Shown: positions 35,975 through 45,335, counted from the first letter of the stretch. The stretch is 64,000 nucleotides of DNA from Bradyrhizobium sp. sBnM-33 (GCF_032917945.1 NZ_CP136624.1:2728001-2792000); one strand, 5' to 3'. Notes: a model not told the origin generated them from the sequence alone. Translations and numbers: made by a program.

Positions 35975-38092
35975 TTAGCCGTTTGTGGCATGCAGGTTGC
36001 GTTGTTCTCCTGCCGGAGCTTTTTCCTTGGGACCTGTAAGCTTGAGCGACCCCACCGGCTGGACCGTGAAATCGGAGGCGAGATCCTGATAAGACAGAAC
36101 AGGAAGATCGAACCCGTTGCGGGTGAGAAAGCCGCGGACGAAGCGCCTGATATCCAGCGAACTCAGGATGACGGGCTGGCTCTGACCTGGTGGCATGCCT
36201 GAATGAATCTGGCGCAGTTGCGACAGCAACATCTCGCTATGCCGGTCCTCCAGCGCGAGGTACGGCCCGACGGCGGTCTCTCGGACCGCACTGCGAATCA
36301 CATCCTCAGTTTCACGTTCGACGATAAAGGCGGGCAGAACACGGTGAGCGTTGGCATGGCGATAGCAGATTTGCCGTCTTAGGCCGGAGCGGACATATTC
36401 GGTGAGCAGGACGGCGTTCTGCTCGCGTTCGCTCCATTCGGCGAACGCTTCCAAGACCAGCCGGGTGTTACGAATCGGGATGCCCTCGTCGAGCAGGCGA
36501 CGCAGGACATCGGCGATCCGGGGAACTGGAGTCGTGCGTAGCACTTCCTTCACCAGGTCGGCATATTCCTGCTCCATCCGGGCGAGCAATTGTCGCGTCT
36601 CTTGAATGCCTACCAAGCGCTGCGCATATCGCGTCAGTACGGAACTGACGCGCAGGGCTATGATTTCGCTCGGACGGTGATGCCCGATCCCGGCCGCTTT
36701 GAGAGCCGGTGCATGGCTCTGTTCGATCCAGATCCGGTCGGTGTCTGGATCTTGCCGATGCGGGATGCCGCTCAATTCAATGTTCGCTCGGTCGTCGGTG
36801 AGCGCGAGCTGCGTCGGATCCACCCGATCCCGTTCAACCGGTACTCCTTCCACATCTAGCCTAAACTCGGATTGGGCCAAACGTTGATCGACCTGGACTG
36901 GAATGCGGGGAATCGTGATGCCAAGATCGGCTGAGACCAGTGCCGAAATGCGAGCGATGTGCTGCTCAACTTCCTCTCTGTCAATCGCGTTTACCAGGTT
37001 AGGTGCAAAGAATACCGCGACCGGAAGCGCCTCCGCAGGTATGGTTTGCCGTTGAGCCTGCGCTGGATTTGAAGTCGGAGTACTAACGTTAGCGCTCGTC
37101 TTGGAGCCCGTGTTCGCGCCTTGCACACCGCCTTTGACATAGCTCGTCCCGGCAAAAAGTGCGGCCAGCATGAGAAACGGGGGCAAAGGGAAACCTGGTA
37201 TGAGCCCCATGAGAAGTAAGACGCCGGCCGCTAGCCGCAGTGCCTGGGTACTGGCCGTGAGTTGGTTGATGATATCGGCACCAAGCTTGAGCTTGGAAGG
37301 CCCATTCACACGTGTGACGATGGTTGCGGCCGTAACCGACAGCAGGAGCGCCGGAATCTGAGAAATCAACGCATCGCCGATGGTGAGCAGCGTATATTGG
37401 TGCAACGCCTCATCGACGGACATGCCCTTGGAGAGCAGTCCGATGCTGATTCCTCCCAGCATGTTGATGCAAATGACTATGAGTCCGGCAATGGCATCCC
37501 CTTTCACGAACTTCATGGCGCCATCCATCGCACCGTGAAGTTGGCTTTCTCGCTCCAGTGAGGCTCGCCGGCTGCGTGCCTCGTGCTGATCGATATGACC
37601 GTTGCGTAGCTCCGCGTCGATAGCCATCTGCTTGCCCGGCAGAGCGTCGAGCGTGAATCGTGCCGAGACTTCAGCAACGCGCTCGGCGCCCTTGGCGAGA
37701 ACCATGAACTGCACCATGGTCACGATCAAAAATATAACAATGCCGACCGCGATGTTCCCTGATATCACGAACTCACCGAAGGTGTGAATGATGCTGCCGG
37801 CGTCTCCTTCAGCGAGAATCAGCCGGGTTGTCGCGATGGTCAGCGCCAGACGAAAAACGGTAGAGATCAGGATGACGCCGGGCAAGGACGAGAAATCCAG
37901 TGGCGTACTGAGATACAGTGCAACCATCAGCAGCAATACGGCAAAACCCAGATTGAAGCCGATCAGCATGTCGACCACGACGATCGGCATCGGCATGATC
38001 ATCATTGCGATTGCCAGAAGCAGCATGAACGCGACCATGAAATCCGGGTGGAATGGCGCGCGCACGATAAGCTTACGAAGGAGGTTTGCCAT
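35975..38092 (-). CDS. rhcV: RhcV, T3SS export gate protein (SctV/FlhA family)
   Basis: The 705-residue protein has an N-terminal membrane domain with about eight spans (LLLAIAMMIMPMPIVVVDML, GFAVLLLMVALYLSTPLDFS, and others). It carries the family signature TVFRLALTIATTRLILAEGD and the cytoplasmic FIPEP loop region MDGAMKFVKGDAIAG. After about residue 340 comes the large cytosolic domain that forms the nonameric ring binding chaperone-effector complexes. Length and motifs are normal. It lies in the nopC operon with short spacing to its neighbours. Confidence 0.95.
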   Translation of the reverse strand: MANLLRKLIVRAPFHPDFMVAFMLLLAIAMMIMPMPIVVVDMLIGFNLGFAVLLLMVALYLSTPLDFSSLPGVILISTVFRLALTIATTRLILAEGDAGSIIHTFGEFVISGNIAVGIVIFLIVTMVQFMVLAKGAERVAEVSARFTLDALPGKQMAIDAELRNGHIDQHEARSRRASLERESQLHGAMDGAMKFVKGDAIAGLIVICINMLGGISIGLLSKGMSVDEALHQYTLLTIGDALISQIPALLLSVTAATIVTRVNGPSKLKLGADIINQLTASTQALRLAAGVLLLMGLIPGFPLPPFLMLAALFAGTSYVKGGVQGANTGSKTSANVSTPTSNPAQAQRQTIPAEALPVAVFFAPNLVNAIDREEVEQHIARISALVSADLGITIPRIPVQVDQRLAQSEFRLDVEGVPVERDRVDPTQLALTDDRANIELSGIPHRQDPDTDRIWIEQSHAPALKAAGIGHHRPSEIIALRVSSVLTRYAQRLVGIQETRQLLARMEQEYADLVKEVLRTTPVPRIADVLRRLLDEGIPIRNTRLVLEAFAEWSEREQNAVLLTEYVRSGLRRQICYRHANAHRVLPAFIVERETEDVIRSAVRETAVGPYLALEDRHSEMLLSQLRQIHSGMPPGQSQPVILSSLDIRRFVRGFLTRNGFDLPVLSYQDLASDFTVQPVGSLKLTGPKEKAPAGEQRNLHATNG

Positions 38093-38103
38093 GGAGACGA
38101 TTC

Positions 38104-38544
38104 TTATTGTTGTTCCGTTGGGGCTGTCCTGCCACGCAGGGACACATAGTCTTGGAAGACTGCCCGCGCCTCGTCCATACGGCCGGCCCGTCGTAGCGCG
38201 TGACTGCGGAGAAGCGTCAAAGGCAGACGCGAAGAGGGCTCGTCATCAAGCGTGTCTAGTCTATCCAGCACGGCAAGTGCTTCATTGCCAAAGCCCTCCG
38301 AGATGAGAGCATAGGTAAGAATGCGAAGCAGGTCGACGTCTTGCGAATCGTCATGGGCAATGAGCCGCAACAGAGCGAGAGCTTGTGCGCTCTGTCCACA
38401 CGCAAGGTGGACGAAGGATATTGCGCAGACCAAATCACGCTCCTGCCCTGAGATTGGCAAGACATCGCCGGTTTTGGAAGCATCGGCCGGCGGCGGTGGA
38501 CTGGCGAACTGCGCTCCGCCCGAGTCGATCATGCTAGCCCCCAA
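38104..38544 (-). CDS. TPR protein of the rhc operon, SctY-like
   Basis: The 146-residue product is made of TPR-like helices (HLACGQSAQALALLRLIAHD, LRILTYALISEGFGNEALAV, LRSHALRRAGRMDEARAVFQ). It overlaps the preceding gene by 11 bp and ends 11 bp before rhcV. In Ysc-type systems the gene pair next to sctV encodes the small proteins SctX and SctY, and SctY is a TPR protein; the position here is the same. The homology is inferred from fold and position only. Confidence 0.5.
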   Translation of the reverse strand: MGASMIDSGGAQFASPPPPADASKTGDVLPISGQERDLVCAISFVHLACGQSAQALALLRLIAHDDSQDVDLLRILTYALISEGFGNEALAVLDRLDTLDDEPSSRLPLTLLRSHALRRAGRMDEARAVFQDYVSLRGRTAPTEQQ

Positions 38545-39061
38545 TCAAACTGTTCTGGTTCTGCCGGAGCAGGATGAGCCGCCGGAGCTCCTGCTGCAGG
38601 GCTTCGGTCCCTTCACGCGCCGCCGAAGCCTCCGGTTCGGCGCATAGCCTATCGGCCAAGCGCTCGAGAAGAACACCATGCTTCTCTGCTCGCAGCACGT
38701 CCGGGTCACGCAGGCGTGGTGTCACGAAGGAGAGCAGGCCAGTTGCGAGATTGCGGCCATAAAGTGAAGCGAGTGCTGCACGGGGATCGATCTCAGCTAT
38801 CCGTACGCGCCTCTCGTTGAGACTGACGCGCGAGACGGCATTGATATCGTTTACCTCAAGCGCGGCCTCGATTGGCAGATCCGGCGCCTCGGTATCCGGC
38901 CAAACCGACCCGTGCCTCTTCTCGCCACCGCCATCGGTGCCATGGATCCCTAAATTATGGACTTGAGGGAGGGCCGGCTTGTTCGCTGGCTCATGGTCGT
39001 GCGTGTTGAGCCTTTGCGAAGAGGTGCCAAGTCCGACAGGATGCTGGGGCAGCTTGGTCAT
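38534..39061 (-). CDS. T3SS operon protein, SctX-like
   Basis: The 175-residue protein has a disordered polar first half (MTKLPQHPVGLGTSSQRLNT) and a helical second half: DPRAALASLYGRNLATGLLS, DVLRAEKHGVLLERLADRL, ending LRRLILLRQNQNSLIGG. The short C-terminal pattern R-x-N-x-L-x-G-G is reminiscent of YscX-type export substrates. It sits between rhcD and the TPR gene, 30 bp after rhcD. No transmembrane segment is present. I propose an SctX-like role with low certainty. Confidence 0.45.
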   Translation of the reverse strand: MTKLPQHPVGLGTSSQRLNTHDHEPANKPALPQVHNLGIHGTDGGGEKRHGSVWPDTEAPDLPIEAALEVNDINAVSRVSLNERRVRIAEIDPRAALASLYGRNLATGLLSFVTPRLRDPDVLRAEKHGVLLERLADRLCAEPEASAAREGTEALQQELRRLILLRQNQNSLIGG

Positions 39062-39091
39062 GACGTTCTCCTTTCCTGCGGCGGTGGAGCT

Positions 39092-39979
39092 CTAATAGGG
39101 AAGAGCAGCAAGCCGTCCATTCCGGCTGAGCAGTACGCGTCCCGTCTCGATACGATCGACCGTCCATCCATCGTTCAACAGCGCGCCCACGAAGTACTTT
39201 TGGCCACCAATAAGAAGATAGGGGTGGGCTCCGCGCCACACCGCCTGGACAGCAATTGAGGAGGGCGGCTTATCCTCCTTCACGACCACTCCATTTACGA
39301 GTGTCAGCGATCCGTTCGTATGCTGATCGAACCATTGCTGAACCTTCTGCCATCTACTGACTGACGCAGGCGTCACGGTGCCCTCGGCGCTGACCACACC
39401 TGGCCCAGGACCGATCTTGATATTGAGAAGTCCCGCTTTGTTGACCTCCTCTTGCAGCTGTTCGGCGGCCGCATGGAGGGGGCGATCATCAGGACCGTTG
39501 AGCGTCAGCTTCGGTGGAAATGCGGCGACAGGGGGCGCATCGGGGCTCAGTGCACCGGCACTGCCGTCAAAGAGGAAGCTGACTGCAAGAGTGGCGATCC
39601 CGACAGAGCTCAGCAAGACCAAGGCGGCTGCTATTATCGAGACACGCGACAGGCCGATTGATCCTTGCTCCGAATCCTGTGTGCAGCGAATGGACATCGT
39701 GCCCGCATGAACGACGGCAGGAAGAGAAATAACAACCCGCTTGCCTACGGCAATATCTCCGTTTCCTTCTATGCTGACTCCGGCTGCTAGAGCCTCGATC
39801 TCCATCGAATCGTGCAGGGGGGTGAGACGGAAGTGATTCGGCTCGAGCCCCTGGTCGACGAAGACGATATCGGCATCGAGGCCACTTCCGATAAGGCTCG
39901 TTCCGACGGGCGCTTCACCGGTCACCCCGGAATAGAGCCCTGATAGCACTTCGAAATCAACGGAGGCCGGTTCGTTCAC
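39092..39979 (-). CDS. rhcD: RhcD, inner-membrane ring protein with FHA-like domain (SctD)
   Basis: I start at the GTG at 39979, which follows AGGGAG; an open extension to 40066 is unlikely. The 295-residue product has an FHA-like cytoplasmic domain (VGTSLIGSGLDADIVFVDQG, PNHFRLTPLHDSMEIEAL), one membrane span near residues 115-137 (IIAAALVLLSSVGIATLAV), and a periplasmic region with ring-building beta-alpha units ending KYFVGALLNDGWTVDRIETG. This is the SctD/PrgH plan; the NGR234 counterpart is y4yQ (from memory). It is the third gene of the nopC operon. Confidence 0.75.
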   Translation of the reverse strand: MNEPASVDFEVLSGLYSGVTGEAPVGTSLIGSGLDADIVFVDQGLEPNHFRLTPLHDSMEIEALAAGVSIEGNGDIAVGKRVVISLPAVVHAGTMSIRCTQDSEQGSIGLSRVSIIAAALVLLSSVGIATLAVSFLFDGSAGALSPDAPPVAAFPPKLTLNGPDDRPLHAAAEQLQEEVNKAGLLNIKIGPGPGVVSAEGTVTPASVSRWQKVQQWFDQHTNGSLTLVNGVVVKEDKPPSSIAVQAVWRGAHPYLLIGGQKYFVGALLNDGWTVDRIETGRVLLSRNGRLAALPY

Positions 39980-40100
39980 GGAGAGGCTCCCTGAGCAACG
40001 AGAAGCCGTACGGCGTTGCCGTACGGCTGGTTCCGAATTCGTCAGGCTGTAGAGAGCATCCAGCACGCGAAAAAAGCGGCCGTGAGCCCCTCTTGCAGCG

Positions 40101-40298
40101 CTAACTCACGCGCTCGTCGGCAACCTTCTTTTCGGACGAGAGCTCAGTCGTAATTCTGCGCATCACGATGCTATTGGCCTGAGCTTCTTTGCTAACACGC
40201 TCGAGCTCGGCGAGCTGCGCCGCGAAATCGCCAGCCCCGGTTTGCTGATTCGTAGGGACTTCAGACGGAGTGGGGAAACGGCCAACGGGAGAAACCAT
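40101..40298 (-). CDS. nopA: NopA, T3SS pilus subunit
   Basis: The 65-residue product (MVSPVGRFPTPSEVPTNQQT through ELERVSKEAQANSIVMRRIT) is the right size and is mostly helical, as expected for a needle- or pilus-type subunit. Its position between nopC and the rhcD-type gene is that of nopA in NGR234 and Bradyrhizobium. NopA builds the surface appendages through which the other Nops pass. It is 53 bp downstream of nopC. Confidence 0.75.
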   Translation of the reverse strand: MVSPVGRFPTPSEVPTNQQTGAGDFAAQLAELERVSKEAQANSIVMRRITTELSSEKKVADERVS

Positions 40299-40351
40299 AT
40301 CGACTCACCTTTCTGTTTGGAAGTTACTGCTACTGATGACCTGCCTCACGC

Positions 40352-40639
40352 CTAACCAACTGGCGTGACGACGGCAGGAAATGAAATCATTACATGCGCG
40401 CCTGGCGGGCCATTCAAGAGAGTCAATTCGCCGTTGCCGTGGTTACACTGGGGGGTGCTTCCTGCGGCAGGGCCATTGTCCTTGGCGACCTTGTCAGCAT
40501 CAGCCTTCTCAGGCTCCAAGCTGTGAATAACCTTCTCGAAGGCTTGGTCGAGTACTCCACCGACAGCGGAACCAATTGCCGCTCCCGACGGTCCACCGAG
40601 CCATCCACCAGCCGCGCTTCCGATCATTTCTCCAATCAT
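40352..40639 (-). CDS. nopC: NopC, secreted T3SS protein
   Basis: The 95-residue product has a Gly/Ala-rich start (MIGEMIGSAAGGWLGGPSGA) and a polar second half (CNHGNGELTLLNGPPGAHVM). It is the first gene after the tts box at 40711 and precedes nopA, the position of nopC. NopC is a small T3SS-dependent secreted protein. The Gly-rich leader resembles glycine-zipper segments. The assignment rests mainly on position and size. Confidence 0.65.
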   Translation of the reverse strand: MIGEMIGSAAGGWLGGPSGAAIGSAVGGVLDQAFEKVIHSLEPEKADADKVAKDNGPAAGSTPQCNHGNGELTLLNGPPGAHVMISFPAVVTPVG

Positions 40640-40710
40640 CGCATTCTCCTGTGTTCATCTCCACTAAGATCAATAGACGACTCGTCGCCTAGAGATCAGC
40701 GCTCTCATCC

Positions 40711-40739
40711 TAAGAGGATTACCTTTCGAGAAGCTGACG
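40711..40739 (-). promoter_or_regulatory. tts box of the nopC-nopA-rhcV operon
   Basis: On the minus strand CGTCAGCTTCTCGAAAGG followed by TAATCCTCTTA matches the tts box closely. It lies 72 bp before nopC and should drive the minus-strand operon down to 35.3 kb. Confidence 0.85.
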
Positions 40740-41008
40740 AGTCTCAGAAAGGCCGCGGAATGAGTCGTGGTGGCCCAACTTTTTCTCTCACGGAAATGTG
40801 TCGGTTCTCTAAGGCACCGAAAGACCGCCTGGAGCATTCACGCGAGAGGCTCGGCCGACGTTCTTTAGAGAGCGTGGACGCTTGCTGGCCGCGCGTCCCA
40901 AGATGTCGTTGTTCCGACGCCCATCACGAAGAGCGATTCGTCGCGATCACATGCTCTCAACATTCAGATGATCCGAAAGCTGATGTGCTGGTGGGCGATT
41001 ATCTTATC

Positions 41009-41036
41009 GTCAGCTTTTCGACAGGTACTCAGGATA
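41009..41036 (+). promoter_or_regulatory. tts box upstream of nopE
   Basis: GTCAGCTTTTCGACAGGT is followed by ACTCAGGATA. It fits the tts-box pattern. The start codon of nopE is 233 bp away, so the mRNA has an unusually long leader. Confidence 0.75.
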
Positions 41037-41269
41037 AACTTCCTGCGACTTGGATGCGCTCGACGTGAGAGGCCCGCATTGCCGAAGGCAAGGGTAAGAG
41101 AAGTGGTCCGCCGATCAAGGCTGTTGTCACCTGCAACAAGAAACGCGAGGGCGGCCTGCTGCTGGTCATGACGTGGGATTGGTTTTTGAATGGCCTCGGC
41201 GCAACGTGCCAAGTTGATTGTGCGGGTGGTCCTCGCAGTCTGTCGCTTCCTTCAATGCAATAGGAGTGA

Positions 41270-42694
41270 ATGAAAATGGCGTATCTTCCCGTGGTGGGCG
41301 GCTTCAATCCGGCGGTAGGGCTAGTGCCTGAAGGCGTGCCCGCCGCTCCAATGTTCAACGTGGTGATGGGGCAGTACGCCGGCACTGCCGGCGTCCCGGT
41401 TGGGGCCTACCAGTACCTGCCGGTAAATGGTCCGGCCGTCGTCGCTCACGCCGTACGCAGTCGGGCCCACGTTTCCGTTCTCGCCCTGCCGCCGCCTCCT
41501 TCGTTCGCGCCGGTCGCGCAGAACCAAAGCTCGTCGTCCTCAATTGATCCGGTGTGGACGCATGAGGTCCATGACGGCAAGGCCACGATCCACCTTGGCG
41601 ATAAGTATACAATCACGGCGGACGAGAAGGACGGGACCTGGACTGTCCGCAATAACGAGACCGGGCATGTCACGAAGATCCACGGCGATCCTCACTTCGA
41701 TGCTGATGGGGACGGGAAGGACGATTTCGATTTCAAGAAGGGCATGACCCTGAAACTCGATGATGGTACGAAGATCACCGTGGATACGGCCGACTACGGC
41801 AACGGCAAGAGCATTTCATCGAAGCTCACCATCACGAATGGCAGCAACGCCATGGTTGTCGAGGGCCTCGGTGACGACAAGGATGGTGCCAACAATCTGA
41901 AGGTGACGCAGTCTAATGCTGGCCTCACTCTCGATGAGCTGACAGCCGATGGTTCACAAACGATCCATGAGCAAGGTCAGGGTTGGGTCGACGGCGCCGG
42001 GCGTGAGGTGGACCAGGCGAGTATCGATGCTGGTGAAGAGGGGCGCGCCCCGGGCGCCGGCTCCCAATCCCAGTACACTCCTCCGCCGCTCGCTACTCCA
42101 TTGTACTACTACACGCCAGTTTTCGTTCCTCCTCCCCCGCCTGCGTCGATGACCCCAGTTGCGGTGAACCAGAGCCCGCCACCTAAAACTAATCCGGTGT
42201 GGTCGCATGAGGTCCATGACGGCAAGGCAACGATACACCTTGGCGACAAGTATACAATCACGGCCGACGAGAAGGACGGCACCTGGAGTGTTCGCAACAA
42301 AGAAACCGGCCATGTCTCGAAGATTCATGGCGACCCTCATGTCGATGCTAATGGAGACGGCAAGGACGACTTTGATTTCAAGAAAGGCATGACCCTGCAA
42401 CTCGATGATGGCACGAAGATCACCGTGGATACGGTCGACTACGGCAAGGGAACCATTTCGTCCAAGCTCACCATCACGAATGGCGACAACGCTATGGTTG
42501 TCGAGGGACTCGGTGACAAGAGGGACGGTGCCAACAATCTGAAGGTGACGCAGTCCAATGCTGGCCGAACCCTCGATCAGCTTACGGCGGATGGTGCACA
42601 GACGATATATGAGCAAGGTCAAGGGTGGGTCGATAGGTCCGGATGGCGGGTCAACCAGGCGAGCATTGACGCCAATGAGCGGGCTGCCGGGTAA
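41270..42694 (+). CDS. nopE: NopE, effector with two self-cleaving domains
   Basis: The 474-residue product has two nearly identical DUF1521 (metal-ion-inducible autocleavage) domains, at about residues 95-250 and 310-465. Each contains VHDGKATIHLGDKYTITADE and the scissile region KIHGDPH(F/V)DA(D/N)GDGKD. In NopE of Bradyrhizobium japonicum cleavage occurs between Asp and Pro of GDPH when calcium is present; here these are D140-P141 and D355-P356. A Pro-rich spacer (residues ~260-310) joins the domains. The first ~80 residues form the secretion leader. The next ATG, two codons on, is equally possible as start. Confidence 0.92.
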   Translation: MKMAYLPVVGGFNPAVGLVPEGVPAAPMFNVVMGQYAGTAGVPVGAYQYLPVNGPAVVAHAVRSRAHVSVLALPPPPSFAPVAQNQSSSSSIDPVWTHEVHDGKATIHLGDKYTITADEKDGTWTVRNNETGHVTKIHGDPHFDADGDGKDDFDFKKGMTLKLDDGTKITVDTADYGNGKSISSKLTITNGSNAMVVEGLGDDKDGANNLKVTQSNAGLTLDELTADGSQTIHEQGQGWVDGAGREVDQASIDAGEEGRAPGAGSQSQYTPPPLATPLYYYTPVFVPPPPPASMTPVAVNQSPPPKTNPVWSHEVHDGKATIHLGDKYTITADEKDGTWSVRNKETGHVSKIHGDPHVDANGDGKDDFDFKKGMTLQLDDGTKITVDTVDYGKGTISSKLTITNGDNAMVVEGLGDKRDGANNLKVTQSNAGRTLDQLTADGAQTIYEQGQGWVDRSGWRVNQASIDANERAAG

Positions 42695-42722
42695 GGCCGA
42701 TCTGAGCACAGTTCAAAATAAC

Positions 42723-42750
42723 GGGAGCGGGCGCTGTCGCCCGCTCTCCC
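42723..42750 (+). terminator. hairpin after nopE
   Basis: GGGAGCGGGCG pairs with CGCCCGCTCTCCC through a CTGT loop with a small bulge. It lies 29 bp after the nopE stop. No T-run follows. Confidence 0.45.
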
Positions 42751-43441
42751 ATGCTCCTCAGCGCGAGTGCGCAGGGAAGCGCCTCGCTTCGGGATACTCA
42801 TGCGTATTCCGCGCTCTCACGCTATCGATGATCTGGCTGTCATATCTCTGCCGGTAACAGTCTGCAACGAAGGCACGACTGGACGAGTGGGGGCGTCTCA
42901 ACCAGCGAGAGTTGGTCCAACCTCAAGTCGACGATGCACAGGATTCTACCAGTAGTTCCATTGCAAGGTCGATTGATTGACAAGAGGGCCTCGGCGGCCG
43001 GATGCGCTATGGCGGCGAACGCCAGGCGGCAGGAATGCGCGATTTATCGGGTTTACGGCCAAGAGCGACGCGCCGAGTCGTTAGGCGCGTCCAGCCGCTA
43101 CGCAGCGCGCGAGGAGAGGAAGATCCTGTTCGGTCTCTCACCCGTATAAGACACCTTATGACGTGCAAGTTTGTAAATGCGCGATTGCCTGAAGCGAGGC
43201 GCGTCCGTTAGGTATGTGAGCCAGACGTCTTGGGCTACCGAGATGCGGATGACCGGAGTGGCCCGGAGCGACAAGAACCCTAAGGACTGTCACGCCAAGC
43301 TTACCGCAACCGATCAGAACGATCAGACACTATTGTGGTGCGGATCCTCCAGCTGCGGAGAAGCTCCTCTCCTTTCTCTCTTCTCACCGTTGCTTGGATG
43401 TGCCGTGTGCCGCTCGTTGTTCCCGACTCGACGGGGCGGAG
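42751..43441. other. no recognisable gene
   Basis: This stretch lies between the converging nopE gene and the small tts-box gene. Open frames are short and carry no recognisable motif. Confidence 0.4.
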
Positions 43442-43651
43442 TCAAACATCCTCTTCTGTGTCGTCCATGACAGAGTCTAGATCGGCCTGCGCATCGCTGA
43501 CAATTCGCATTGCGATCATGCCAAGTGCCGATTCGAAAGCTTTGCGTTGTTGCGCGGCCTGCGAGTTGGCGTCATCGGCCCCTTCGGTTCCGTCAAAATT
43601 CGCACCGTTATTGCTTCCCGTTGCTCCGATATCGGGTGCACCTGCGTTCAT
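43442..43651 (-). CDS. small acidic protein behind a tts box
   Basis: The 69-residue product starts MNAGAPDIGATGSNNGANFD, continues AAQQRKAFESALGMIAMRIV and ends DLDSVMDDTEEDV. A polar Gly/Asn-rich leader followed by one amphipathic helix is the layout of small type III-secreted or needle-like proteins. The frame is open up to 43687, but that position touches the tts box, so the ATG at 43651 is the likely start. I do not recognise the family; a NopH-like secreted protein or a small chaperone are possibilities. Confidence 0.5.
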   Translation of the reverse strand: MNAGAPDIGATGSNNGANFDGTEGADDANSQAAQQRKAFESALGMIAMRIVSDAQADLDSVMDDTEEDV

Positions 43652-43689
43652 GTTCGTAACACCGCCTGTAGATAACCACTCTCTCATCC

Positions 43690-43717
43690 TAGCAACGTTA
43701 GCTTTCGAGAAGCTGAC
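43690..43717 (-). promoter_or_regulatory. tts box upstream of the small acidic gene
   Basis: On the minus strand CGTCAGCTTCTCGAAAGCTA followed by ACGTTGCTA is nearly identical to the tts-box consensus. It is 39 bp before the chosen start codon. Confidence 0.85.
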
Positions 43718-43802
43718 GAGGCTCAGTGCGTTTCATGATGAGCCATTGGAGACCACATCGATGCTTCCGTCAGGTGAGGCGTCGGGGTCTGCCAAAGAAG
43801 AG

Positions 43803-44829
43803 CTAGGTGTTTAGTCCCGAGCTTTGATGGTGCATTCTTATCGCACGATTCGAAGGATGCGCTATGGGACAAGTTTTACACGGCTGCGCCACCACGACGG
43901 AGGCAGTCCGTCGAGCAATACAGAATAGTCAAGAGAGCCTGAGGGCGCTCGCCAAGCGCTACGGGATCAACCAGAAGACCGTCGCGAAGTGGAAGGAGCG
44001 CGAGACTGTCGCCGATCTCCCGACAGGCCCGAAGGAAGCCAAATCGACCGTGCTTTCCATCGAGGAGGAGGCGATCATCGTCGCTTTCCGGCGGCATACG
44101 CTATTGCCGCTCGATGATTGCCTCTATGCGCTCCAGCCGACCATCCCGCATCTGACGCGATCATCCCTGCATCGCTGTCTCCAGCGCCACGGCATCAGCC
44201 GATTGCCGGAGGTCGAAGGCAGCAAGCCTCCGAAGAAAAAGTTCAAGGCTTACCCGATCGGTTATTTCCACATCGACATTGCTGAGCTCCAGACCGCTGA
44301 AGGCAAGCTCTACCTCTACGTCGCCATCGATCGCACCAGCAAGTTCGCCTTCGTGCAACTGGTCAGGAAGACGGGAAGGACCTCCGCCGCGGCCTTCCTC
44401 GAAGCTCTGATTGCGGCTGTCCCCTACAAGATCCACACGGTTCTCACCGACAATGGGATCCAGTTCACTTTCCCGCCGCGCTACGCAGACGGCCCGACGG
44501 CAAGATACGTGACACATATGTTCGATATGCGCTGCCAAGAGAATGGCATCGAACATCGGCTAACCAAGATCAAGCATCCCTGGACCAATGGCCAGGTCGA
44601 GCGCATGAACCGCACGATCAAGGAAGCGACCGTCCAACGCTACCATTACGATCGACACGATCAGCTCGAAGCACACCTTGCCGACTTCATTAACGCCTAC
44701 AACTGCGCTCGGCGGCTGAAGACCCTGAAGGGTCTCACGCCCTACGAATACATCTGCAAATGCTGGACTTCCCAGCCAGAACGATTCAAACTTAATCCGC
44801 TCCAGAAAATGCCGGGACTAAACACCTAG
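43803..44829 (+). mobile_element. IS481-family element, intact
   Basis: The ends are perfect 17-bp inverted repeats, CTAGGTGTTTAGTCCCG and its complement, of which the outer CTAG may be a target duplication. The element carries one complete transposase gene. The stop codon of the gene lies within the right end. It separates the small tts-box gene from the IS3 and Nudix remnants. Confidence 0.85.
43864..44829 (+). CDS. IS481-family transposase
   Basis: The 321-residue product has an N-terminal helix-turn-helix (QESLRALAKRYGINQKTVAK) and an integrase core. The catalytic Asp residues are in GYFHIDIAELQTAEG and KIHTVLTDNGIQFT, and Glu is in HPWTNGQVERMNRTIKEATV. The tail YICKCWTSQPERFKLNPLQ is typical for the group. 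No lesion is seen. Confidence 0.92.
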   Translation: MGQVLHGCATTTEAVRRAIQNSQESLRALAKRYGINQKTVAKWKERETVADLPTGPKEAKSTVLSIEEEAIIVAFRRHTLLPLDDCLYALQPTIPHLTRSSLHRCLQRHGISRLPEVEGSKPPKKKFKAYPIGYFHIDIAELQTAEGKLYLYVAIDRTSKFAFVQLVRKTGRTSAAAFLEALIAAVPYKIHTVLTDNGIQFTFPPRYADGPTARYVTHMFDMRCQENGIEHRLTKIKHPWTNGQVERMNRTIKEATVQRYHYDRHDQLEAHLADFINAYNCARRLKTLKGLTPYEYICKCWTSQPERFKLNPLQKMPGLNT

Positions 44830-44973
44830 TGCTGGCCGGAGAAGAGTTTGAGGTGGGGCAAGACGGTCTCGGTGGACGCTAGCACGCCGGCAATCCGAAA
44901 AGCCTGTTTCGTTTAGAAGAGCTCCTCCTGCAGGACGGCAGCTCTCGGCAGTGGCCGCCAAGAGGGTGCGTCC

Positions 44974-45111
44974 GAATTGGCTGAGGCGCTCAAGCACCTA
45001 CGTAAGTTGTGGGGGAAGAAGACGATGGCGGCCGACACGCTGCGTGAACCGGTGGAGCACGGTCGGGCAAAGAATGAACTACGTGATCGTCATCATTGCC
45101 GGAGCCAATAG
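44974..45111 (+). pseudogene. IS3-family orfA remnant
   Basis: The frame reads ELAEALKHLRKLWGKKTMAA and DTLREPVEHGRAKN, the leucine-zipper end of IS3-type OrfA proteins (usual pattern LAEA.R.IREL...LGKK..E.EILREA). About 45 residues remain. Sequence from 44830 to 44973 and from 45112 to 45335 is not assignable. Confidence 0.4.
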
Positions 45112-45335
45112 TTTGTGATGCCGAGGAGGGACGTGAAACTCGATGCAATCCGAGCACCTGATCTCGCAGGTCGCTAAAGTAGCGCTTGAACGGCGCAGCG
45201 GCTGGTGCTGGAGGGCGAGCTGATTGAACTCAAGGTGCGGTGCGAGGTGCAGGACAAAATTCGCCGGGCCTGAAACCTTCCACATGATCTTGTCGCGTAT
45301 ACGCTAGGACATTTCGGGTCATTCGGATCGAAGAA

